A stretch of 5,927 nt of DNA. Source: a bacterium (lineage in GTDB: Bacteria; Desulfobacterota; GWC2-55-46; S146-80; JALXFI01). This document shows positions 1 through 5,231 of the stretch, piece by piece; positions within the stretch are counted from its first letter, which is position 1, and every line of letters begins with the position of its first letter. The notes below the pieces were generated by a model. That model worked only from the letters and a program-made list of their open reading frames with translations. It had not been told where the DNA came from and ran no database searches. Location: positions 553 through 6,479 of the forward strand of contig JALXFI010000172.1 in NCBI GenBank assembly GCA_027069035.1, read 5' to 3'. Made by a program: the position numbers and the translations under genes.

Positions 1-16
1 TTCTCATTTTGGTCTC

Positions 17-169
17 TCAATAATCTTCCTCTAAGGTTAGTTCTCCTTTTCCTTTGTCTTTTTTAACCAGCAAAGGTGCCTGACAATAGGGACATACCAG
101 CAGATCCCCCGCCTTTTCGTTACCTTCGGCAGGCACCTCACAATCACATACAGGGCAGATAAATTCCAT
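17..169 (-). CDS. LysW-like small zinc-ribbon protein (50 aa)
   Basis: This short ORF begins with ATG at 169 and ends with TGA at 19-17. Two CPxC knuckles (C5/C8 and C26/C29) are spaced to bind one zinc ion, with an extra Cys at 10. The second knuckle sits in a GDLLVCPYC context, followed by a basic linker (KKDKGKG) and an acidic tail ending LEEDY. Size, double CPxC layout and acidic C-terminus resemble LysW/ArgW amino-group carrier proteins. However, the EDWGE terminus that carries the substrate in that family is absent, and no lysine or arginine biosynthesis gene is visible here. A carrier role is therefore unproven, and a generic zinc-ribbon protein is equally possible. It lies 28 bases after nth, with a GAGG ribosome-binding site about 9 bases before the ATG, so it probably belongs to the same leftward operon. 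Confidence 0.75.
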   Translation of the reverse strand: MEFICPVCDCEVPAEGNEKAGDLLVCPYCQAPLLVKKDKGKGELTLEEDY

Positions 170-197
170 AAAAACAGCCTCTATTATCTTTTAAAAA

Positions 198-875
198 TCA
201 TCTGCTTTTAGCGACCCCGACCTTTTCACAGTAAAAGGCAATTTGGCATTTGCTGCAAATAGGTGAAATGGGTCTGCACACATTCTGTCCGTGTGTGACC
301 AGAAGATCGTTAATTGACTTCCACAATCTTTTGGGCAGTTTCTCTCTAAGGGCAAATTCAGTATCTTCAGGGGTTTTGGCACTGACATAACCCAGTCTAT
401 TGCAAATCCTGTGCACATGGGTATCAACACATATGCCGGGCTTATCGTAACCGAGGGTTAAAACAAGGTTTGCGGTCTTCCTTCCCACCCCCTTAAGTTT
501 TAAAAGTTCATCAAGACTGTCCGGAACCCTGCAAGCGTAATTTTTAAAGAGTGTGGAGGCAATGTTTTTAAGGTTTTCCGCTTTCACCTTGTAAAATCCG
601 GCAGGATATATCACTTCTTCTATTTCACGCTGTGAAAGCGTCATAAGTTTCTCAGGAGAATCGGCAAGTTTGAAGAGCCTTTTTGAAGCCTCTTCCGTAA
701 CGGCATCCTTTGTTCTGAGACTAAGTATACAGGAGACAAGCACCTTAAACGGTCTGTTATCTTCTTTTGAAAAAACCGTGACGATAGGAACCTTCCATCT
801 CTTATTGGACCGGGCAAGTATGGCCGCCACTCTCTCTATATCTCTATCCCTCACAGAGTTCCATTTGCGAAGCAA
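198..875 (-). CDS. nth: Endonuclease III (DNA glycosylase/AP lyase)
   Basis: Bifunctional base-excision repair enzyme: it removes oxidised pyrimidines from DNA and cleaves the abasic site by beta-elimination. The 225-aa product has the full family architecture. The helix-hairpin-helix is LKGVGRKTA (residues 127-135) with catalytic Lys133. VDTHVHR follows, with catalytic Asp151. A C-terminal [4Fe-4S] loop has Cys200, 207, 210 and 216 in the standard C-X6-C-X2-C-X5-C spacing. The substrate-pocket segment reads LSLRTKD (51-57) instead of LSAQATD of E. coli, a variant also found in archaeal-type members. The first possible codon is TTG at 875, immediately after an in-frame TAA. A GTG at 854 (218 aa, closer to the 211 aa of E. 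coli Nth) has GGA about 5 bases upstream and may be the true start. It lies 13 bases after the 75-aa membrane protein gene in the leftward unit. Confidence 0.95.
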   Translation of the reverse strand: MLRKWNSVRDRDIERVAAILARSNKRWKVPIVTVFSKEDNRPFKVLVSCILSLRTKDAVTEEASKRLFKLADSPEKLMTLSQREIEEVIYPAGFYKVKAENLKNIASTLFKNYACRVPDSLDELLKLKGVGRKTANLVLTLGYDKPGICVDTHVHRICNRLGYVSAKTPEDTEFALREKLPKRLWKSINDLLVTHGQNVCRPISPICSKCQIAFYCEKVGVAKSR

Positions 876-888
876 TTATTGAACTTTA

Positions 889-1116
889 CTATTCATTTTC
901 AACTTCTTTATTTAAAACCTCTTTTGAATCTATTATTTTTTTTATCAGTCTATTTGTTTCTTTCTGTTCTCTAAGAATCTCTCTCAAGATGTTCTTAGTG
1001 CCGAAGACAGAAAAAGGCAACGCAATCCACAAAACGATTATAACAGTTAGAATAACAAGAAAAAAAACACCAAAGACCCCCATCATTGCGGATGAAATAT
1101 TGTCGGCGATCATCAT
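889..1116 (-). CDS. Small single-span membrane protein, uncharacterised (75 aa)
   Basis: I do not recognise this protein as a named family. One strongly hydrophobic segment (about residues 12-36, rich in V, I, L, F) is followed by a charged, helical tail (about 41-75) that looks amphipathic or coiled-coil, with ILREILREQKE and LIKKIIDSKE. There is no cleavable-signal pattern, so it is probably an inner-membrane anchor with a helical tail. The tail is likely cytoplasmic, since it has many Lys and Arg next to the membrane segment. The ATG at 1116 overlaps the hisS TGA by 4 bases (ATGA). A strong Shine-Dalgarno, AAGGAG, lies 7 bases upstream inside the end of hisS, which supports it as a real, translationally coupled gene. 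A second ATG follows directly at 1113. Confidence 0.75.
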   Translation of the reverse strand: MMIADNISSAMMGVFGVFFLVILTVIIVLWIALPFSVFGTKNILREILREQKETNRLIKKIIDSKEVLNKEVENE

Positions 1117-2396
1117 GAAACCTCTCCTTTTAAGATGCCGTTGCCCTTATCAACCGTCTCTGAGATAAAGGAGGCTGCGCTGCCGCTATTTATTTCCTGC
1201 TGAACACTGTTTTTCATGTCCTTTAAGACGCAAGTGCCTTTCCTAAGTTCATCTTCCCCTATAATTATCACATACCTTACATTAAGCTTATCCGCCCTTC
1301 TCATATGGCTTTTCAGACTTCTTCTGCCATAAGACAGCTCTGCCGATAGGTTTTTTTCTCTGAGTTCTTTTACCATCTTAAGCGACCATCTTGAAGCCTC
1401 ACTGCCAAGAGGTATTACATAAACATCAATTTTAGAGGCGGCGGATAAATCTTCTTCCAATAAAAGAACGGTTCTTTCAAGCCCTACAGCAAATCCGAAT
1501 CCAGGAGTGTCCGGCCCCCCGAGTTCTTTTACAAGCCTGTCATATCTTCCACCGGCGGCAACCGCGTTCTGTGAGCCAAGCCTGCTGCATGTTATCTCAA
1601 ATGCGGTCTTTGTATAATAATCAAGCCCCCTTACCATTTTGGGGTTTATTGTATAAGAGACGTTAAGAAGCTCAAGACCTGCCTTGACCTCGCTGAAATG
1701 TTCACTACAGTTTTCACAAAGGTTATTCTTCATATAAGGGGCACAAGCGGAGGCTTCTATACAATCCTTGTTCTTGCAGTCAAGCACCCTTAAAGGGTTT
1801 AGTTCAAGACGTCTTTTGCAATCGACACACAGGCGCGAATGATGTTTCTTGAAATAGGATATAAGGCTCTCCCTGTAAGACGGTCTGCATAAAACACATC
1901 CAAGCGAGTTTATGGAAAGTTCAATACCGCCTATACCCATGCGGCCAAAGAGCAGTGAAAGCATGTAGAGTATCTCGGCATCAAGTAAAGGGTCGTCTAC
2001 CCCCAGGACCTCCGCCCCTATCTGATAAAACTGTCTTGTTCTGCCCTTCTGAGGCCTTTCGTATCTGAACATAGGCCCCATATAGTATAGTTTGGCTACA
2101 GGATCTTCGTGGTAGAGATTGTTCTGAATATATGCCCTTACGACTGACGCTGTCCCTTCAGGGCGAAGACACAGACTTTCACCCTTTCTGTCAGGAAATG
2201 CGTACATCTCTTTTTCAACGATATCCGTTACCGCACCGACACTCCTTTTAAAAAGTTCCATTTTTTCTACAACAGGGGTCCTTATCTCTGAGAACCCAAA
2301 TCTATCAAAGATATCCCTTGCCGCATCTTCCACCCTTCTCCACCGGCGTGATTCGCATGGGAGTATGTCATTAAACCCCTTAACAGACCTTATCAA
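1113..2396 (-). CDS. hisS: Histidyl-tRNA synthetase
   Basis: Class II aminoacyl-tRNA synthetase that charges tRNA-His with histidine in the cytoplasm. The 427 aa match the usual length (E. coli 424). Motif 1 covers about residues 24-44. Motif 2 includes RYERPQKGRTRQF (111-123). The two histidine-specific motifs are RGLDYYTKTAFE (256-267) and AAGGRYDRL (280-288), and motif 3 includes GFGFAVGLER (299-308). The C-terminal anticodon-binding domain starts near 322 (KIDVYVIPLG). The insertion between motif 2 and the first histidine motif is rich in Cys: CVLC (167-170), CVDC (190-193), C207, C212, C218 and CENC (227-230), suggesting a bound metal. The start is TTG at 2396. It directly follows an in-frame TAA, has AAGGGG 7 bases upstream, and yields the typical N-terminus IRSVKGFNDILP. 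It lies 26 bases after the 126-aa gene. Confidence 0.97.
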   Translation of the reverse strand: MIRSVKGFNDILPCESRRWRRVEDAARDIFDRFGFSEIRTPVVEKMELFKRSVGAVTDIVEKEMYAFPDRKGESLCLRPEGTASVVRAYIQNNLYHEDPVAKLYYMGPMFRYERPQKGRTRQFYQIGAEVLGVDDPLLDAEILYMLSLLFGRMGIGGIELSINSLGCVLCRPSYRESLISYFKKHHSRLCVDCKRRLELNPLRVLDCKNKDCIEASACAPYMKNNLCENCSEHFSEVKAGLELLNVSYTINPKMVRGLDYYTKTAFEITCSRLGSQNAVAAGGRYDRLVKELGGPDTPGFGFAVGLERTVLLLEEDLSAASKIDVYVIPLGSEASRWSLKMVKELREKNLSAELSYGRRSLKSHMRRADKLNVRYVIIIGEDELRKGTCVLKDMKNSVQQEINSGSAASFISETVDKGNGILKGEVS

Positions 2397-2422
2397 TTAA
2401 AAACCCCTTTTTATCAAAAAAA

Positions 2423-2803
2423 TCAATTATTATCATTTTCTGTAACAAGATATTCAAGGATAATCTCATCCATACTTTCAGATACCATATCTCTGCCTGC
2501 CTCCTTTTTTATATCCTTGGTCTTTGAATCGATACCCCTGCCTTTTGAAATCCTTAAATCACATCTGCCGTTCTTAAGGTCTTTAAGAACCCCTGCGTGC
2601 TGTTCTCTCATAAGCTCTCTTACGAGGGTTTCAAGTTGTTCAAACTTCAGTATATCTGCGTAACTTGTTTTTTTTGAGGCAACAACAACACCCTCCTTAA
2701 AGAGCATAGTGGTTATAACAGGGTTATCCCTGCCGCCATCCTCAGTCTGGATATGGTAAGACTCACCTTTATAGACTATATTGTTGTTAAAACCTACCTG
2801 CAT
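2423..2803 (-). CDS. Conserved protein of unknown function (126 aa)
   Basis: The function is not known to me. The N-terminal 80 residues look like a compact folded domain: VGFNNNIVYKGESYHIQTED (3-22), a hydrophobic strand around 29-42, and the conserved-looking SKKTSYADILKFE (43-55). An alpha-helical stretch with MREQHAGVLKDLKNGRCD (65-82) follows. A Lys/Arg-rich linker (about 83-104) leads to a short C-terminal helix, ESMDEIILEYL (109-119), probably a separate motif. I recall similar hypothetical proteins in deltaproteobacteria-like genomes, but this is memory, not a search. There is no signal peptide or membrane segment, so it is likely cytoplasmic. The ATG at 2803 has AAGGGA 7 bases upstream. 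It is the first gene of the leftward unit and faces the biotin operon, with the BirA-type operator about 100 bases upstream of its start. Confidence 0.85.
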   Translation of the reverse strand: MQVGFNNNIVYKGESYHIQTEDGGRDNPVITTMLFKEGVVVASKKTSYADILKFEQLETLVRELMREQHAGVLKDLKNGRCDLRISKGRGIDSKTKDIKKEAGRDMVSESMDEIILEYLVTENDNN

Positions 2804-2902
2804 GATTAAATCCCTTATCCTTCATTTAGCATATAGAGAGGCTTTTCTGCAAGGCATATTTTATTACCCAAAAACCTGTCTTTTTTAGACGATTGCGTTG
2901 CA

Positions 2903-2935
2903 TTGTAAACCATGTGTTAACAAAAGGGTTGACAA
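2903..2935 (+). promoter_or_regulatory. BirA (biotin repressor) operator
   Basis: TTGTAAACC (2903-2911), a 15-base spacer, then GGTTGACAA (2927-2935). This matches the known BirA operator pattern TTGTAAACC-N15/16-GGTTTACAA with one mismatch, in the right arm. The palindromic 9-base arms, the correct spacer and the position just upstream of bioB make chance unlikely. In the known mechanism, dimeric BirA charged with biotinyl-5'-AMP binds here and blocks transcription when biotin is plentiful. The right arm contains the -35 hexamer of the bioB promoter, so binding should exclude RNA polymerase. The inference needs a BirA with an N-terminal winged-helix DNA-binding domain elsewhere in the genome. 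Confidence 0.9.
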
Positions 2936-2957
2936 TACGGGCATGCTGTGTTATCCA
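2929..2957 (+). promoter_or_regulatory. bioB promoter (extended -10, sigma70-type)
   Basis: A perfect -35 hexamer, TTGACA (2929-2934), is followed by a 17-base spacer and TATCCA (2952-2957, 3 of 6 matches). The weak -10 is offset by a TGn extension at 2949-2951. The -35 lies inside the right arm of the BirA operator. Transcription would start near 2964, giving a leader of about 87 bases before bioB. The start point is inferred only. Confidence 0.7.
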
Positions 2958-2959
2958 CA
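2951..2959 (+). promoter_or_regulatory. DnaA-box match over the bioB -10
   Basis: TTATCCACA is identical to the high-affinity E. coli DnaA box (consensus TTWTNCACA) and covers the -10 hexamer. It is also the right part of a perfect inverted repeat, CTGTG-TTATC-CACAG (2946-2960). Only one copy is seen, so an origin is not suggested. It could be a DnaA regulatory site or a chance match. Confidence 0.35.
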
Positions 2960-2969
2960 GCAGGATGAA

Positions 2970-3006
2970 AAGAACCGAAGGGGCAAGGGTTTAAGAACCG
3001 GTGGGG
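2970..3006 (+). repeat. Direct repeat AAGAACCGNNGGGG in bioB leader
   Basis: Two copies of AAGAACCG-NN-GGGG begin at 2970 and 2993, 23 bases start to start, with AA and GT as the variable dinucleotides. They lie in the untranslated leader between the predicted bioB transcription start and the start codon. A short GGACA/TGTCC inverted repeat (3005-3016) directly follows. I do not recognise a known riboswitch here. A protein-binding site or a leader RNA structure is possible. Confidence 0.5.
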
Positions 3007-3033
3007 ACATCTGTCCTGACTCGAAACTTTTTA

Positions 3034-3040
3034 TAAGGAG
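3034..3040 (+). promoter_or_regulatory. bioB ribosome-binding site
   Basis: TAAGGAG lies 10 bases before the GTG start of bioB, a slightly long but acceptable spacing. The in-frame TAA at 3048-3050 rules out any longer reading frame, so this site fixes the GTG at 3051 as the start. Confidence 0.8.
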
Positions 3041-3050
3041 AACTGTTTAA

Positions 3051-4043
3051 GTGAAAAACTATTCAGAAAAAATCTTATCTTTAGAAGCGAAGGTTTTAAA
3101 GGGAGCAGGTATTGATTTTAAAGACGGTCTTTTCATATTGGACTATCCAGAAGAAGGTATCTTCGAACTGCTGGCATCCGCAAACAGGATAAGGATTGAA
3201 TTCAAAAAGAATGAAGTGAGGCTCTGTTCTATAATTAACGCCAAATCCGGCCTTTGTTCAGAGGACTGCGCCTTCTGTGCCCAGTCGGCGCATTACGATA
3301 CCGGCATAAAAACTTACCCGATGGTCCATGCGGAAACAATAATTAAGGAGGCAAAGGCTGCCTTAAAAAACGGCGCAAGGGAGTTTTCTGTTGTAACAAG
3401 CGGAAAGGGTATAAAGAGCGCTCAGGATATTGAAAGGCTTATAGAGGCAATAAGGAAAATACACGAAGAGACCCCTCTTGAAAGCTGTACATCCCCCGGG
3501 ATACTTGACGATGAAACACTTATTGCGCTTAAAGATGCGGGGCTCCACAGCTTTCATCACAACCTTGAGACATCAAGGTCGTTTTTTCCAAATATCTGTT
3601 CAACCCATGATTATGAGGACGATGTTAAGGTGGTAAGAAAGGCTATGGATATGGGTTTTCATGTATGCTGCGGCGGGATATTCGGCATTGGCGAGGAGGA
3701 TATACACAGGGTGGAACTTGCTCATACATTGGCGGAGTTAGACGTGGACTCTGTTCCCGTAAACTTCTTAAATCCAAGGCCAGGAACGCCTCTCATGGAC
3801 TCTGATAATCTAACACCTTTAAAATGTCTTAAGATCATTGCGCTCTTAAGATTTATGCTGCCTCAGAAGGACATTATCGTATGTGGAGGAAGGGAGGTAA
3901 ATTTAAAAGACATGCAGCCGCTTATATTCGCCGCGGGTGCAAACGGCATGATGATAGGGAATTACCTTACAACAAACGGCAGAAACGTGGAAGATGATCT
4001 GAGTATGTTGCGGCATCTCGGTCTCAGGTCGAAAGGATTTTAA
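3051..4043 (+). CDS. bioB: Biotin synthase (radical SAM)
   Basis: Catalyses the last step of biotin synthesis, inserting sulfur into dethiobiotin. The 330-aa protein (E. coli 346) has the radical-SAM [4Fe-4S] motif SGLCSEDCAFC, with Cys69, Cys73 and Cys76 in CX3CX2C spacing. Family landmarks follow: FHHNLETS (168-175), CCGGIFGIGE (206-215), PVNFLNPRPGTPL (236-248) and GGREVNL (279-285). For the auxiliary cluster, equivalents of E. coli Cys128 (Cys146), Cys188 (Cys206) and Arg260 (Arg281) are present. The Cys97 position is Ser113 (EFSVVTSG). Additional Cys lie close by sequence: 183 (NICSTHDY), 207 and 278 (VCGGRE). This suggests a non-canonical auxiliary cluster rather than the E. coli [2Fe-2S]. 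The GTG start follows an in-frame TAA. It is the first gene of the bio operon, with bioF 3 bases downstream. Confidence 0.96.
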   Translation: MKNYSEKILSLEAKVLKGAGIDFKDGLFILDYPEEGIFELLASANRIRIEFKKNEVRLCSIINAKSGLCSEDCAFCAQSAHYDTGIKTYPMVHAETIIKEAKAALKNGAREFSVVTSGKGIKSAQDIERLIEAIRKIHEETPLESCTSPGILDDETLIALKDAGLHSFHHNLETSRSFFPNICSTHDYEDDVKVVRKAMDMGFHVCCGGIFGIGEEDIHRVELAHTLAELDVDSVPVNFLNPRPGTPLMDSDNLTPLKCLKIIALLRFMLPQKDIIVCGGREVNLKDMQPLIFAAGANGMMIGNYLTTNGRNVEDDLSMLRHLGLRSKGF

Positions 4044-4046
4044 TAT

Positions 4047-5231
4047 ATGATTCCTTACTGCAGAAAAGGGCTTGAGAAACTACGCTCATCCGGTCTTTAC
4101 CGTTCTTTAAAAACCATCGAAGGAGCGCAGGGAAGCAGGGTAAGGGTTAACGGCAAGGATATTCTTCTCTTCTGTTCAAACAACTATCTCGGGCTTGCAT
4201 CGCATCCATATCTGAAAGAAGCGGCTAAAAAGGCTATTGATGAGTGTGGTTTTGGTTCAGGGGCATCGAGGCTTATCTCCGGCTCTATGGGTTTGCACAA
4301 AAGGCTTGAAGAGAGGATTGCAGGGTTTAAGGGAAGGGAACGGGCGCTTATCTTCAACTCCGGTTACCATGCAAATATCGGACTTATAACAGCGCTTGCA
4401 GGCAGAGGGGACTATATTTTTTCAGACAGACTCAACCATGCATCCATTGTGGACGGATGCCTGTTAAGCGGCGCCCATCTCATACGCTACCCGCACAGGG
4501 ACACTGAAACGCTGAAAGGCCTTTTAGAAAAACACCCTTCAAAGAGGAGAAAACTTATAATTACGGACGGGGTATTCAGTATGAACGGGGATATAGCCCC
4601 TGTAGATAAACTTTTATTGCTCTCAAAAAACTATGACGCAATGCTGCTTATAGATGATGCCCATGGGGTCGGTGTAATGGGGGCAAACGGAAGGGGCACG
4701 CTTGAGCAACTTGAGATAAAGGATGAATCCGTTATAGAGATGGGGACATTCGGCAAGGCCTTCGGCAGTTTCGGGGCGTTTGTTGCGGGCAGCGAATATC
4801 TTATAGAATATCTTATTAACAAGGCACGAACGTTTATATATACAACAGCCCTTCCGCCTTCCGTATGCGCCGCCTCGCTTGCCGCCTTGGACATTGCAGA
4901 GAGCGAACCGGAGAGAAGACGGATGCTTTTAGATAAGGCGGCGTATCTAAGAAAGAGGCTTAAAGACCTGGGGTTGAATACAATGGGGAGCGAAAGCCAT
5001 ATTGTGCCTGTGCTTATAGGTGGCAATGAAGATTGTCTAGATATCAGCCGAAGGCTTTTAGAAGATGGGGTCTTTATACAGGCGATAAGGCCTCCGACCG
5101 TGCCTGAGGGGACGGGCAGGTTAAGGATAAGCCTTATGTCGGAGCACAGAAGAGAGGATATCGATTATGTTGTTGAGTTGTTAGAAAAGCGCTTGAGTGA
5201 AAAACCGCATTTATCGGTGCAAAATGTTTAA
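4047..5231 (+). CDS. bioF: 8-amino-7-oxononanoate synthase
   Basis: PLP-dependent enzyme of the alpha-oxoamine synthase family. It condenses L-alanine with pimeloyl-ACP (or pimeloyl-CoA), releasing CO2, to give 8-amino-7-oxononanoate. At 394 aa it is of normal length. Landmarks in order: CSNNYLGL (43-50), GFGSGASRLISGS (68-80), GYHAN (106-110), HASIVDG (131-137), DDAHGVG (203-209, Asp203 and His206 contacting the cofactor), and GTFGKAFG (233-240) with Lys237 as the Schiff-base lysine. Near the C-terminus are IRPPTVPEGTGRLRISL (347-363) and MSEH. The neighbouring bioH suggests pimeloyl-ACP as the in vivo substrate. The ATG is 3 bases after the bioB stop, with AAAGGA about 9 bases upstream inside bioB. 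The end overlaps bioH by 8 bases. Glycine C-acetyltransferase is the nearest alternative, made unlikely by the operon. Confidence 0.96.
   Translation: MIPYCRKGLEKLRSSGLYRSLKTIEGAQGSRVRVNGKDILLFCSNNYLGLASHPYLKEAAKKAIDECGFGSGASRLISGSMGLHKRLEERIAGFKGRERALIFNSGYHANIGLITALAGRGDYIFSDRLNHASIVDGCLLSGAHLIRYPHRDTETLKGLLEKHPSKRRKLIITDGVFSMNGDIAPVDKLLLLSKNYDAMLLIDDAHGVGVMGANGRGTLEQLEIKDESVIEMGTFGKAFGSFGAFVAGSEYLIEYLINKARTFIYTTALPPSVCAASLAALDIAESEPERRRMLLDKAAYLRKRLKDLGLNTMGSESHIVPVLIGGNEDCLDISRRLLEDGVFIQAIRPPTVPEGTGRLRISLMSEHRREDIDYVVELLEKRLSEKPHLSVQNV

Noticed and set aside
1..7. Start of a further leftward gene (ATG at 7-5 on the minus strand, with GAGA about 5 bases upstream)
   Set aside because: Only two codons are in view, so neither frame nor product can be judged. 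The tight spacing after the zinc-ribbon gene makes it plausible, not supported.
2858..2863. Leftward -10 hexamer TAAAAT for the 126-aa gene
   Set aside because: It is a fair -10 match, but no -35-like hexamer lies 16-18 bases upstream, so I could not support a promoter call.
2946..2960. LexA-type SOS box (CTGT-N8-ACAG) over the bioB -10
   Set aside because: The arms CTGT and ACAG are present, but the spacer is 7 bases, not 8, and an SOS link to biotin synthesis has no other support here.
3005..3016. Intrinsic terminator or attenuator in the bioB leader (GGACA/TGTCC followed by a CTTTTT run at 3027-3032)
   Set aside because: The stem is only 4-5 bp with a tiny loop, and the T run lies 10 bases beyond it, so a functional terminator is unlikely.
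3363..3560. Minus-strand ORF inside bioB
   Set aside because: It is a shadow of the clearly conserved bioB frame, with no ribosome-binding site and no recognisable protein features.
4631..5026. Minus-strand 131-codon ORF inside bioF
   Set aside because: It is antisense to conserved bioF coding sequence, and its Ser/Pro/Leu-rich composition is typical of an antisense shadow.
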